A stretch of 64,000 nt of DNA from Segatella copri. Lineage in GTDB: Bacteria > Bacteroidota > Bacteroidia > Bacteroidales > Bacteroidaceae. The stretch lies in contig NZ_CP137557.1 in the NCBI RefSeq assembly GCF_019249655.2, positions 1,886,001 through 1,950,000 on the forward strand, written 5' to 3'. The notes under the pieces were generated by a model, which saw nothing but the letters and a program-made list of their open reading frames with translations, did not search any database and was not told the origin of the DNA. Positions 50,721 to 59,354 of the stretch are shown in pieces (the stretch's first letter is position 1; each line of letters opens with the position of its first letter). Both the position numbers and the translations under genes were made by a program.

Positions 50721-52163
50721 TTTTTATATATATTAATAGGTGGTATGACTACTGCCTTCATGGTAAGTTGTGCTGATGATGAGAGTTTCTCATCATCCCG
50801 TAACGACTTGCTCGCTTTTTCCATGGATACAGTTTGCCTGGACACTACTTTCTCGAATGTGCCTACGCCAACCCGAAGCTTCTGGGTTTATAATCATACG
50901 GGAAAGGGATTGCGCTGTTCTTCTGTAAGATTGGAAAACGGAAATCAGACTGGGTATCGGGTGAATGTGGACGGTTCGTTTCTGGGGCAGACCGCTGGTT
51001 TCCAGACTCAGAATGTTGAGGTGCGCAAGGGTGATAGTATCCGTGTATTCGTGGAACTGACTTCTCGCCAGCAATATCAGGATGATCCGCAGCTGGTGGA
51101 AGATAATCTGCTCTTTCAATTGGAGAGTGGAGTGCAGCAGAAGGTGAACCTGAAGGCTTATTCGTGGGATGCCACTTTGCTGAACAATCCCACCATCAGG
51201 AAGGATTCTACCATCAGAGATAGCAAGCCGATTGTGATATACGGCGGAATGAAGGTGGACAGTTTGGCTACGCTTACTATTGGGGCTGGCACCCGACTGT
51301 ATTTTCATGAGAATGCCGGGCTGAAGGTGTATGGAACCCTCCATGTTCAGGGTGAACAAGGCAAGGAGGTGGTGATGAGAGGAGATAGAATCGACAATAT
51401 GTTTGATTATCTGCCTTACGACCGCACTCCGGGACAATGGCAAGGTATCCAGCTGATGGCATCATCATATAATAATGTCATCAACTATGCTGATATCCAT
51501 AGCACCTATCATGGTATCCTTGTTGATTCATGCGATGTGACCAGGCAGAAACTCCTGGTGCAGAATGCTACGGTTCACAATTGTCAGGGCTATGGTATCC
51601 TCGTTGATTCTGCCAAGGTTCAGATATACAATAGTCAGATTTCCAACACGCTGGAGCATCCGCTTTATGTGCATGGTGGCGATGTGGAAGTGAATGGATG
51701 TACCATCGCTCAGTTCTATCCGTTTGATGGACGCCGTGCTACGGCTATCGGATTCATGCCTCCTGTCAGCAACCTCAAGGTGACGAACTCGCTTGTTACG
51801 GGCTACCACGACGATGAGGTGGTCTGGAGTGCGCCAAAGGAAGATGAAGTCTGCAATTTCAGTTTTGACCATTGTGTGCTGCGTACGGAAAAGATGGAGA
51901 CAGACGACAGTCTGAAGTTCACGAACATCATATTTGAGGATGTGAAGGACACCACCCGATTTGGTGAGAAGCATTTCCGCCTGTTTGATACCGACAACTT
52001 GAAGTACGATTTCCGCCTCCGCAAGGAATCGGCTGCCATTGGAGCAGCAGATGCTGCCACCTCATTGCCTGCCGACCGCCTGGGATTTCGCCGTGACGAC
52101 AAACCGGATGCGGGCTGCTATGAGTTTGAGGAACAGCTAGAAGAAAATGACAAGAAAGAATAG
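50703..52163 (+). CDS. Lipoprotein with right-handed beta-helix, unknown function
   Basis: The 486-residue lipoprotein starts MKRKKGFLYILIGGMTTAFM with lipobox MVSC at residue 22. After an N-terminal beta-domain (about 30-180) comes a parallel beta-helix stretch with solenoid coils (TIGAGTRLYFHENAGLKVYG; GTLHVQGEQGKEVVMRG; NNVINYADIHSTYHGILVDS; NATVHNCQGYGILVDSAKV). The C-terminus DRLGFRRDDKPDAGCYEF is a motif common at the end of Bacteroidota right-handed beta-helix proteins. No lyase or hydrolase residues can be assigned. Its start codon lies in the loop of a hairpin, and it overlaps the next gene by 17 bp. Confidence 0.82.
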   Translation: MKRKKGFLYILIGGMTTAFMVSCADDESFSSSRNDLLAFSMDTVCLDTTFSNVPTPTRSFWVYNHTGKGLRCSSVRLENGNQTGYRVNVDGSFLGQTAGFQTQNVEVRKGDSIRVFVELTSRQQYQDDPQLVEDNLLFQLESGVQQKVNLKAYSWDATLLNNPTIRKDSTIRDSKPIVIYGGMKVDSLATLTIGAGTRLYFHENAGLKVYGTLHVQGEQGKEVVMRGDRIDNMFDYLPYDRTPGQWQGIQLMASSYNNVINYADIHSTYHGILVDSCDVTRQKLLVQNATVHNCQGYGILVDSAKVQIYNSQISNTLEHPLYVHGGDVEVNGCTIAQFYPFDGRRATAIGFMPPVSNLKVTNSLVTGYHDDEVVWSAPKEDEVCNFSFDHCVLRTEKMETDDSLKFTNIIFEDVKDTTRFGEKHFRLFDTDNLKYDFRLRKESAAIGAADAATSLPADRLGFRRDDKPDAGCYEFEEQLEENDKKE

Positions 52164-52824
52164 GATTGTGAGGGTAGGAATGATGGTGTTAGCCTTGATT
52201 CCTGTTCTTGCATTTGCAAAAGGGATGCAGATTGGAAAGATGGATAATCTGTCGTTGCCGGTTTCTTCCCAGCAGCAGAAGAAAGAAGATGCCGAACTGC
52301 TGGCAAGAGCACTGGATTATTTCGTTTCCAGGAAATATCATGAATGTCTGATTCTTCTGGAAAGGCTCGACAAGACCTATCGCCTGAATCCCAGATACAA
52401 GGCATACTTGGGAGTGTGCTATTATTATGAATGGGATTATGAGCAAACCATCAGGTGTCTCGACCCGGTTATCCCCCAGTTGGAGAACTTTGCGCCTCAG
52501 GAACGTTCTTTCTATTGCTGGGCTGATGCAGAGAGCCATTTCGGTTTGCAGCAATACGAATCGGCTTTGCCGCTTTATGAGCAGATGCTTTCTCTTTGTC
52601 AGGAGAATGAGAAGCCTGATGCCTATTATCGCTTGGGCTTCTGTCATCTTTTCCGGGCGAGGGATATGGAGAAATCTGCAAGTAGGGAAGAGATGATGGC
52701 AGAATATACGAAGGCTCGTGATTATCTGCGGAATGCATTGAAGGGTTACCTGCGTTATCGCAATACGGCAGATGAAAAGGCACGTATCGCCCAGATTCAG
52801 CACATGCTGAAGGGGATGAGGTGA
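52147..52824 (+). CDS. Exported TPR-repeat protein
   Basis: The 225-residue protein has a signal peptide (VRVGMMVLALIPVLAFAKG) and then helical pairs typical of tetratricopeptide repeats: LARALDYFVSRKYHECLILL, YKAYLGVCYYYEWDYEQTIR, FGLQQYESALPLYEQMLSL and PDAYYRLGFCHLFRARDM. It should form a small periplasmic or membrane-proximal scaffold. It overlaps the beta-helix lipoprotein gene by 17 bp, so the two are translated from one mRNA and probably work together, for example at the cell envelope. The exact partner is unknown. A terminator follows. Confidence 0.82.
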   Translation: MTRKNRIVRVGMMVLALIPVLAFAKGMQIGKMDNLSLPVSSQQQKKEDAELLARALDYFVSRKYHECLILLERLDKTYRLNPRYKAYLGVCYYYEWDYEQTIRCLDPVIPQLENFAPQERSFYCWADAESHFGLQQYESALPLYEQMLSLCQENEKPDAYYRLGFCHLFRARDMEKSASREEMMAEYTKARDYLRNALKGYLRYRNTADEKARIAQIQHMLKGMR

Positions 52825-52903
52825 TCTGTTGTAATGAGGCAATCTGCTGTAATAAGGTAATCTTCAGTATCGCAGGAAACAAAGAGGATAACAATATAGA
52901 AAG

Positions 52904-52936
52904 AGGGCGTGTCATAGATTATCTACGACACGCCCT
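52904..52936. terminator. Bidirectional terminator between the TPR gene and cdd
   Basis: Stem AGGGCGTGTC/GACACGCCCT plus inner TAGAT/ATCTA, followed by T5; it is also 10 bp after the cdd stop on the other strand. Confidence 0.85.
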
Positions 52937-52945
52937 TTTTGCGTT

Positions 52946-53428
52946 TTATTCTTTCATGTTGGCATCTACGAATGAGAATGGCAACAAATCTTTGATACTT
53001 CCGAAGCAATAGATGCCAGCCTCGCCGTATAGCAGGATGCGTACAGGCTGCTTGTATCGGTCTTCCATCTCAAGAATCACCTGGCGGCAAGCACCACATG
53101 GCGATATGGGCGACTTGAGGAAGCCGTTCGCATTTCTGGCTGCTATGGCCAGGGTAGTGATGGCCTGCTCAGGATAGTTAGACTGAGCTCCGAAGATGGC
53201 ACTTCTCTCTGCGCAGAGGCCAGAAGGGAAGGCTGCATTTTCCTGGTTGGCTCCAATGACGATTCTTCCGTCAGCAAGCAGGCAGGCAGCTCCTACATAG
53301 AAGTGACTATAGTTGGCATAGGAATTATGGGTAGCTTCCATTGCCTTCCTGATCAATGTCTGTTCCGTTTCATTCAGTTCAGATAGCTGGGCTATCTGGT
53401 AGTTGATGTTCAGTGTCTGCTCTTTCAT
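52946..53428 (-). CDS. cdd: Cytidine deaminase
   Basis: The 160-residue zinc enzyme converts cytidine or deoxycytidine to uridine in pyrimidine salvage. The catalytic motif is GLCAERSAIFGA (Cys ligand and Glu proton shuttle), and the second pair of zinc Cys is in SPCGACRQVILEM. NYSHFYVGAACLLADGRIV and GANQENAAFPSG contribute to the substrate pocket. Length suits the tetrameric class. It lies 8 bp after the M64 peptidase gene, so it is the last gene of a three-gene transcript. Confidence 0.95.
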   Translation of the reverse strand: MKEQTLNINYQIAQLSELNETEQTLIRKAMEATHNSYANYSHFYVGAACLLADGRIVIGANQENAAFPSGLCAERSAIFGAQSNYPEQAITTLAIAARNANGFLKSPISPCGACRQVILEMEDRYKQPVRILLYGEAGIYCFGSIKDLLPFSFVDANMKE

Positions 53429-53436
53429 AAGCTAAG

Positions 53437-54726
53437 TTATTTGGTGTAAAAGTCGATGATGTCTGTCAGGGCTTTTTTGCATACCGCACAGAAGTTTGGG
53501 GTTTCGTTGATGCGCATTCTGCAATCCTGTACGCCACGGTATACGCCCTTTACGCTATAGCCGGCTCCCTCGAAGACTCCCACTTTATTCACAGCCTCCT
53601 TTTCCTTCTTGGAAAGAGGTGTTGGTATTGGGGTGCCCTTCTTGATCATACCCTTCCATTTGCTGTCGAAGTCAACCAAGGTGGTGATGTTCTTCTCCCA
53701 TGGTTCCACGTCGTGAGGATACATTGGGATGGCTTCTGATTCGTAGGCATATTCATCGGCAAGTCCGGCGAAGGAATGTCCGAATTCATGTACTACCACT
53801 GGCTTGAACCATTTCTGATGACAGGTGGTCAGATTGTATGAGTTCAGGATACCGCCGCCGCCATATCTGGTGGAATTTACGAGAACGATGATGTGCTCGT
53901 AGGGTGTTCCTGCCAGACAATTGTGCAGATCCTTCAGATGCAGGGTGGTGAGATAGCGTTCACTATAGAAGGTGTCGAAGTGGGAACTCAGAGCGGTCTT
54001 CTTCCAGATACCCTTGCCTGGTTCGCTGGTACCACTATCCTGCGATACCGATTTCACAGCAACAACGTTGAATCTGTCTTTCATGCTCTTGAAAGGCTCG
54101 TGTGCAAAGATGGCGTCGTTGGCTTCCTTGGCATCCTGCAGGAAGATAGGCATCTCTTCTTCCGTATATCCTTCTGCCACGTAGGCGATGTGGATGCACT
54201 TGTTGGTATCCGCTGCCGCCTGCAAGGTTTCGTATGGGGTAGGATTGTCGCCCTTGTGATGAATCAGAATGTCTTTAGGTGCTACCTGATGGGTGAGCGA
54301 TGTCATGATTTCGCGGCGGTTGTTGCGCAGGTCAAGGGTGATATCTACCGTATCCTTTGGCATGGGTACCAGAAAGACATTCTCGAAACTCTGGGTGTTC
54401 TTGGCTGCCTCTGGATAGGAGAGCCATTCCTGGAAGAGCGTAGAGAAGGAATTGCGGTAGATTACTTTGCCCGAACGGTGGTCGCGCACGGTAATCTGTC
54501 CGTTACCTTCTACCGGCAACTCGCTGAGTCGCTGTTTCTTACCATACCAGCGTGGCAATACGTTCAACTCGTCAACGGCAATCAGCTGCTTGTCGCTGTT
54601 GCCGGCAAAAGTGTAATCAACTCTCAAAGTCTTGTCAACGAAATAATCGTCAAAATTCTGCGCCTTTACCTGGCTGGCTCCCATGAGCATGGCTAGGACT
54701 GCAAGTGAAAAGATATATTTCTTCAT
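53437..54726 (-). CDS. M64-family metallopeptidase (IgA peptidase M64-like), secreted
   Basis: The 429-residue protein has a signal peptide (MKKYIFSLAVLAMLMGASQV, cleavage after KAQ). An N-terminal beta domain (about 25-150) matches the M64 N-terminal domain, with VDYTFAGNSDKQLIAVDELN. The peptidase domain contains IHIAYVAEGYTEEEMPIFLQ and the zinc motif HEFGHSFAGLADEY (H-E-x-x-H plus a downstream acidic residue). Homologues in Clostridium ramosum cleave IgA; for Bacteroidota members the substrates are not settled. Near the C-terminus a Cys pair (FCAVCKKAL) may form a disulfide. It lies between the glucosaminidase and cdd genes. Confidence 0.92.
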   Translation of the reverse strand: MKKYIFSLAVLAMLMGASQVKAQNFDDYFVDKTLRVDYTFAGNSDKQLIAVDELNVLPRWYGKKQRLSELPVEGNGQITVRDHRSGKVIYRNSFSTLFQEWLSYPEAAKNTQSFENVFLVPMPKDTVDITLDLRNNRREIMTSLTHQVAPKDILIHHKGDNPTPYETLQAAADTNKCIHIAYVAEGYTEEEMPIFLQDAKEANDAIFAHEPFKSMKDRFNVVAVKSVSQDSGTSEPGKGIWKKTALSSHFDTFYSERYLTTLHLKDLHNCLAGTPYEHIIVLVNSTRYGGGGILNSYNLTTCHQKWFKPVVVHEFGHSFAGLADEYAYESEAIPMYPHDVEPWEKNITTLVDFDSKWKGMIKKGTPIPTPLSKKEKEAVNKVGVFEGAGYSVKGVYRGVQDCRMRINETPNFCAVCKKALTDIIDFYTK

Positions 54727-54764
54727 TGTCTATTATTTTATTTATCTGATTCTAATCTTCTTTA

Positions 54765-55688
54765 TTATCTGATTCTGATTCTATCGCCAATCTTAATCTG
54801 ATGGTCAACATCAAAATTGTTCATCTTGTAGAGATACTTCAGTCTGATACCATACTTCTGTGAGATGGTATACATACTTTCGCCGTTTCTTACGATGTGT
54901 GGACGATTCTTATACTGTTTTGGAGCCTTCTTGCGCTTCTTCTTGAGATAAATTACTTCTCCTCTGTGCAGAACGTCGTTCTTGTCTCGTTCGTTGTATT
55001 TGGCAAGCTTGCGCCAACTGATTTCTATTTCCTTACCCAATGCCTTGAAGGTATCGCCCTCGCGGGTAATCAGGTAATAGTTGTCATTGAACTTGTGGAT
55101 AGGGTGCAGAAGTCCCTGGGCATTGACAGCCTGTTCTGTTCCGCTATGCTCGGCCATGAAACGGTCGAATCGCTTCGCCTTGTCATAGTCGAAGAGCTTG
55201 TAAAGTTCTATGATTTGTATCAGCTTGTTGGCATATTGCGGATTGGTGGCATAGCCACACTGTTTCAATCCTCGTGCCCACCCCTTGTAGTCGCGCTGTC
55301 CCAATTCGAAGAGACGGGCATAGCGTGGCTGTCTAGCCAGAAACTTGCTATGGTCTTCATAGCTGTCTCTGGCATCCTTGTAAACACGGAAGCACTCGCC
55401 GCGGGCATCGTCGTCGTGGTATTGGGTAGGGCCTGTCCAGTTGTGGCATTTGATGCCAAAATGGTTGTTTCCCTGCGTTGCCAAGACGCTCTTGCCAGCG
55501 CCGCTCTCAAAGAGTCCCTGCGCCAGAGTGATGCTGGCTGGAATATGGTAGCGGAGCATCTGTTCGATGGCGAGGTCCTTGTATTGGTTGATGTATGTCT
55601 GATAAGACTGATTCCATTTCATCTGCGCATGAGATGTAGCGCAGATGAGTAAAGAAATGCCTATTATATATGTTTTTATTCGATTCAT
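54765..55688 (-). CDS. GH73-type glucosaminidase with two LysM domains
   Basis: The 307-residue exported hydrolase cleaves peptidoglycan glycan chains. Residues 1-21 form the signal peptide (ICATSHAQ). The glucosaminidase domain (about 30-170) has the catalytic Glu in ITLAQGLFESGAGKSVLA and motif GNNHFGIKCHNW, then YATNPQYANKLIQIIELY. Two LysM modules follow (YYLITREGDTFKALGKEIEI and PHIVRNGESMYTISQKYGIR), which bind GlcNAc. It is the first gene of a transcript that continues with the M64 peptidase and cdd. A minus-strand TATTTTTG box lies just upstream (55693-55700). Confidence 0.94.
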   Translation of the reverse strand: MNRIKTYIIGISLLICATSHAQMKWNQSYQTYINQYKDLAIEQMLRYHIPASITLAQGLFESGAGKSVLATQGNNHFGIKCHNWTGPTQYHDDDARGECFRVYKDARDSYEDHSKFLARQPRYARLFELGQRDYKGWARGLKQCGYATNPQYANKLIQIIELYKLFDYDKAKRFDRFMAEHSGTEQAVNAQGLLHPIHKFNDNYYLITREGDTFKALGKEIEISWRKLAKYNERDKNDVLHRGEVIYLKKKRKKAPKQYKNRPHIVRNGESMYTISQKYGIRLKYLYKMNNFDVDHQIKIGDRIRIR

Positions 55689-55743
55689 AATGCAAAAATA
55701 TAAAAAAAATCGGGAAAATCGTACATAATTTAAGTATTTTCAC

Positions 55744-55751
55744 TATCTTTG
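55744..55751 (+). promoter_or_regulatory. -7 box of the FolK-like gene
   Basis: TATCTTTG, 17 bp before the start codon; the -33 TTG is not evident. Confidence 0.55.
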
Positions 55752-55768
55752 CATAGAAATTAGAAAAA

Positions 55769-56158
55769 ATGAAGGCATATAGAACAAAAATAGTGGTAGC
55801 ATTGGGTTCTAACGTCAATCAGGAAGCCCATATCCAGCAAGCCAAGGCTTTGCTTGAAGCTACTTTTAATGATATGGAATTTGGCACTTCCTTATGGACC
55901 GAACCTATAGGAATATCATCTGATAAATTTCTGAATGTGATAGGAGTGGGATATACGAATGTAAATAAGGAACGTACTATTCTGGCTCTGAAAAACATGG
56001 AGCATAAATGTGGAAGAAGAATAGGAGAGAGTAGAAAGGGTATCATTGCCCTGGATATCGATTTGCTGCTCTTTGGTTCTGAGCGTTTGCACGAGGGCGA
56101 CTGGAACAGGGGGTACATCAAGAACCTGCTTCTGCAATTGGGAGTTTCCGTGGACTGA
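55769..56158 (+). CDS. FolK (HPPK)-like protein, shortened and with a changed signature
   Basis: The 129 residues follow the fold of 6-hydroxymethyl-dihydropterin pyrophosphokinase: IVVALGSNVNQEAHIQQAKA, LLEATFNDMEFGTSLWTEPI, and the metal-binding DxD in IIALDIDLLLFG. True FolK proteins are about 155-165 residues and have Arg five positions before the last Asp of the R-T-L-D-I-D signature; here that position is Ile (KGIIALDID). The C-terminal strand pair is also shortened. It may be a paralogue with another role, with classical FolK elsewhere. It is monocistronic; its stop codon lies in an inverted repeat. Confidence 0.7.
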   Translation: MKAYRTKIVVALGSNVNQEAHIQQAKALLEATFNDMEFGTSLWTEPIGISSDKFLNVIGVGYTNVNKERTILALKNMEHKCGRRIGESRKGIIALDIDLLLFGSERLHEGDWNRGYIKNLLLQLGVSVD

Positions 56159-56184
56159 GCTTTAGAAGATTTTTAAAGCTCAGT
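56154..56184 (+). terminator. Inverted repeat across the stop of the FolK-like gene
   Basis: ACTGAGCTTTA pairs perfectly with TAAAGCTCAGT; the stop codon lies in the left arm. There is no T run, so it may act as an mRNA-end structure. Confidence 0.5.
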
Positions 56185-56190
56185 GGACGG

Positions 56191-56250
56191 AAGAATTGTG
56201 TGATTCCTGAAAGAATTGATGATTTCGGGAAGAAATTGATGATTCCGGGA
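56191..56250. repeat. Three 20-bp degenerate tandem repeats
   Basis: Units AAGAATTGTGTGATTCCTGA, AAGAATTGATGATTTCGGGA and AGAAATTGATGATTCCGGGA lie head to tail in the gap before the nrdG stop. Confidence 0.75.
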
Positions 56251-56256
56251 AGGGGG

Positions 56257-56772
56257 TTATAGTTCCGGAATCGGATTTTCTTTTGTAAGGTGGAGCTCTA
56301 TCACTTTACCTGTTTCTAATGATTTCTTTACGTTGATGAGCCGTTGGTTGCTGCTCCCTCTGAAAAAGAGGTCTTCATCACGAAGGTCCTTCATAAACGG
56401 ACCATCTACCAATACGTCTATCAGTTTCAACAGCTCAAGTTGTTTGGGATTCTTCAGCAGATTCTCAAACTTGTAGCCGGTGAAGCACCAGATATCTTTA
56501 TCGCTTTGCGCCCGGATGGCACGTGCCAACTCTGCAAAGCCTTCTGCCTGGAACATCGGGTCACCGCCGGTAAAGGTGACATTGGCGAATGGATCGTCCA
56601 TGATTTCTTTCATGATCTCCTCCGTTGAGGTCATCGTGCCATGGTTGATGTCCCACGATTGAGGGTTATGGCATTCTGGACAATGGTTGGGACAACCGGC
56701 ACAATAGATAGAGGTCCGGAAGCCCGGACCATCTACCATTGTATCGTGTACTATACTTAAAACGCTTATCAT
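56257..56772 (-). CDS. nrdG: Anaerobic ribonucleotide reductase activating enzyme
   Basis: The 171-residue radical-SAM protein makes the glycyl radical on NrdD. The iron-sulfur motif is CAGCPNHCPEC, containing C-x3-C-x2-C, followed by NPQSWD; the glycine-rich SAM site is NVTFTGGDPMFQAEGFAELA. Length matches NrdG. It lies 8 bp after nrdD and shares its transcript. It requires anoxic conditions, consistent with a strict anaerobe. Confidence 0.95.
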   Translation of the reverse strand: MISVLSIVHDTMVDGPGFRTSIYCAGCPNHCPECHNPQSWDINHGTMTSTEEIMKEIMDDPFANVTFTGGDPMFQAEGFAELARAIRAQSDKDIWCFTGYKFENLLKNPKQLELLKLIDVLVDGPFMKDLRDEDLFFRGSSNQRLINVKKSLETGKVIELHLTKENPIPEL

Positions 56773-56780
56773 GACGGATG

Positions 56781-59003
56781 TTAAGAGTTTGGTGTGTCAA
56801 TGTGGGTAACACGGTCGTGGAGCTCAGCCAGCTTGCCGCTGTTCCAACGGTCGGTGGTACCTACCAGGTAACCTGTAATTCGCTGCAACTTGTCGATGTG
56901 GCGGCTGCCGCACTTAGGGCAAACCTCAAGGTTGGCATCTGCATTCTCGTATCCGCAGTCGAGACAACGGTTACGGTTGTGGTTTACAGAGCCATAGCCC
57001 ATGTTGTACTTATCCATCATGTCAACAACGCTTGCAATTACTGCAGGGTTGTGGGTTGCATCACCATCAATCTCTACATAGAAGATGTGGCCGCCACGGG
57101 TCAAATCGTGGTAAGGTGCCTCTATCTGTGCCTTTTTCATGGCGGTGCACTTGTAATATACTGGCACGTGGTTACTGTTGGTATAGTAATCGCGGTCGGT
57201 AACGCCAGGGATAATGCCAAACTGCTTGCGGTCTTTCTTGGTGAACTTACCGCTCAATCCCTCGGCTGGTGTAGCGAGGATAGAGTAGTTGTGATGATAC
57301 TGCTCGCTGAACTCGTTTGCACGGTCGCGCATGTAGGTCACAATCTTTAATCCTAATTTCTGAGCTTCCTCGCTCTCGCCATGGTGATGACCGATGAGAG
57401 CTACGAGGCACTCTGCCAGACCGATGAATCCGATACCGAGTGTACCATGGTTGATGACGCTTTCGATGGTCTCCTCTGGCTTCAGCCTTTCTGCGCCCAC
57501 CCAGAGATACTTCATCAGCAATGGGAACTGCTTAGCCATCGCTGTCTTCTGGAACTGGAAGCGCTCGTCGAGCTGCTTGGCTGTGATGTCGAGGATGTTG
57601 TCGAGCTTGGCAAAGAACATGTCGATGCGCTGCTGCTTGTTCTCGATGCCCATGCACTCGATGGCGAGTTTCACGATATTGATGGTAGAGAAACTCAAGT
57701 TACCACGAGCGATGCTGGTCTTCTCGCCCCAACGGTCTTCGAATACACGTGTGCGGCACCCCATGGTCGCGATTTCCCACTTGTAACGCTCAGGATCGTC
57801 GGCACGCCACTTCTCGTTCTGGTTGAAGGTAGCGTCGAGGTTGAGGAAGTTAGGGAAGAAACGACGGGCAGTTACCTTGCAGGCCAACTGGTAGAGGTCG
57901 TAGTTGCGATCTTCCTTCAGATAGTTTACGCCACGCTTTTTCTTCCAGATTTGGATTGGGAAGATGGCTGTCTCACCATTGCCTACACCCTCGTAGGTGC
58001 TCTGCAGAATCTCGCGCATGATGCAACGTCCCTCGGCGCTGGTATCTGTACCATAGTTGATAGATGAGAATACCACCTGGTTTCCGCCACGAGAGTGGAT
58101 GGTGTTCATGTTGTGGATGAATGCCTCCATGGCCTGGTGTACGCGGTTCACGGTCTTGTTGATGGCATGCTGCTCAAGGCGGGCTTTGCCCTCAAGACCT
58201 GCGAGGTCTTTCTCCAAATAGTCGTCGATGGCGATGTCGTAGAGGTCGCTCAGGTCTTCGCCAGTCAGCTTCTCCAGGTTCTTCACCTCTTCCTTATACG
58301 ACATGCGTACGTAAGGGGCAAGATAGAAGTCGAAGGCTGGTATTGCCTGGCCGCCGTGCATCTCGTTCTGGCAAGTTTCCAAAGAAATGCAAGCCAAAAC
58401 TGCTGCAGTCTCGATGCGCTTTGCTGGACGGCTAGAACCATGACCGGCTGTGAATCCATGTTCGAGAATGACATCCAATGGGTGCTGTACGCAAGTCAGA
58501 CTCTTGGTAGGATAATAGTCTTTATCATGGATATGAATGTAGTTGTGCATGACGGAGTCGCGAACATCCTGCGAGAGGAGGTAGTCGTCGACGAATGGCT
58601 TGGTAGTTTCAGAAGCAAACTTCATCATCATGCCGGCTGGTGTGTCGGCATTCATGTTGGCGTTCTCACGGGTAATGTCGTTGTTCTTGGCATTGACGAT
58701 GCTCATGAATACGTCGCGTGTCTTTGCTTTGCGGGCAATATTGCGCTGGTTGCGATAAGCGATGTATTTCTGGGCCACATCCTTGCGGGCGCTCTTCATG
58801 AGCTCCATCTCGATGGCATCCTGGATGGCCTCTACGCTCATCTGGCTCTTGCCTCGATATGAGATGTGGTCGGCGATTTGCTCTATCAGGGTAGAGTCCT
58901 CGCCCTTATCTGTATGTAACATGGCTTTGCGTATGGCAGCCATAATTTTTTGCTCGTTGAAACCAACGATACGTCCGTCGCGTTTTACTACAGTTTGAAT
59001 CAT
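56781..59003 (-). CDS. nrdD: Anaerobic (class III) ribonucleotide reductase
   Basis: The 740-residue enzyme makes deoxyribonucleotides without oxygen. An ATP-cone domain occupies residues 1-95 (VVKRDGRIVGFNEQKIMAAI; KYIAYRNQRNIARK). The catalytic barrel has HIHDKDYYPTKSLTCVQHPL with an active-site Cys. The C-terminus has the zinc ribbon CLDCGYENADANLEVCPKC and the glycyl-radical loop TDRWNSGKLAELHDRV with Gly723. All expected parts are present. It is the first gene of nrdDG. A -7 box (TATCTTTG, 59096-59103) and two hairpins precede it. Confidence 0.96.
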   Translation of the reverse strand: MIQTVVKRDGRIVGFNEQKIMAAIRKAMLHTDKGEDSTLIEQIADHISYRGKSQMSVEAIQDAIEMELMKSARKDVAQKYIAYRNQRNIARKAKTRDVFMSIVNAKNNDITRENANMNADTPAGMMMKFASETTKPFVDDYLLSQDVRDSVMHNYIHIHDKDYYPTKSLTCVQHPLDVILEHGFTAGHGSSRPAKRIETAAVLACISLETCQNEMHGGQAIPAFDFYLAPYVRMSYKEEVKNLEKLTGEDLSDLYDIAIDDYLEKDLAGLEGKARLEQHAINKTVNRVHQAMEAFIHNMNTIHSRGGNQVVFSSINYGTDTSAEGRCIMREILQSTYEGVGNGETAIFPIQIWKKKRGVNYLKEDRNYDLYQLACKVTARRFFPNFLNLDATFNQNEKWRADDPERYKWEIATMGCRTRVFEDRWGEKTSIARGNLSFSTINIVKLAIECMGIENKQQRIDMFFAKLDNILDITAKQLDERFQFQKTAMAKQFPLLMKYLWVGAERLKPEETIESVINHGTLGIGFIGLAECLVALIGHHHGESEEAQKLGLKIVTYMRDRANEFSEQYHHNYSILATPAEGLSGKFTKKDRKQFGIIPGVTDRDYYTNSNHVPVYYKCTAMKKAQIEAPYHDLTRGGHIFYVEIDGDATHNPAVIASVVDMMDKYNMGYGSVNHNRNRCLDCGYENADANLEVCPKCGSRHIDKLQRITGYLVGTTDRWNSGKLAELHDRVTHIDTPNS

Positions 59004-59354
59004 TTCTAGTGTTACTTTTATGATAGTTATTTAATTCTCTTAATACTAAGTCTTTACGACTTTCGATGGTTGTAAAGACCATCTTTTTGATGTTGCAAAG
59101 ATAAGAAAATAAGTTGAAAGTTGTACGTTTTGGATAACTTTTCTTCTGTTAAAAAATATTAAGCCGTTGATTTTCAGATGTTTAAAAAATCGTTTTGGAA
59201 AACTTTACTTTGTAGAGGTTTCCCAAAACGATTAACTTGTTCTTTTTCAATATGTTGTAGCGTTGTGCATGTCGTGCCCATTATATTTGTGCTTTTTGTG
59301 CCTTTCCGCCGTTCTTCTGTTAGTTTGATGATGATAAGTAGTTCGTATCTTATT
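59004..59354. other. Intergenic region upstream of nrdD
   Basis: No gene seen. It holds a minus-strand -7 box TATCTTTG (59096-59103), a GTCTTTAC/GTAAAGAC dyad (59050-59079) in the nrdD leader, and a longer dyad AATCGTTTTGG/CCAAAACGATT (59188-59233) that likely terminates the pantothenate kinase transcript. I find no NrdR-box pair. Confidence 0.55.

Noticed and set aside
56191..56250. CRISPR array
   Set aside because: The repeats are contiguous without spacers and degenerate; no cas genes in the window.
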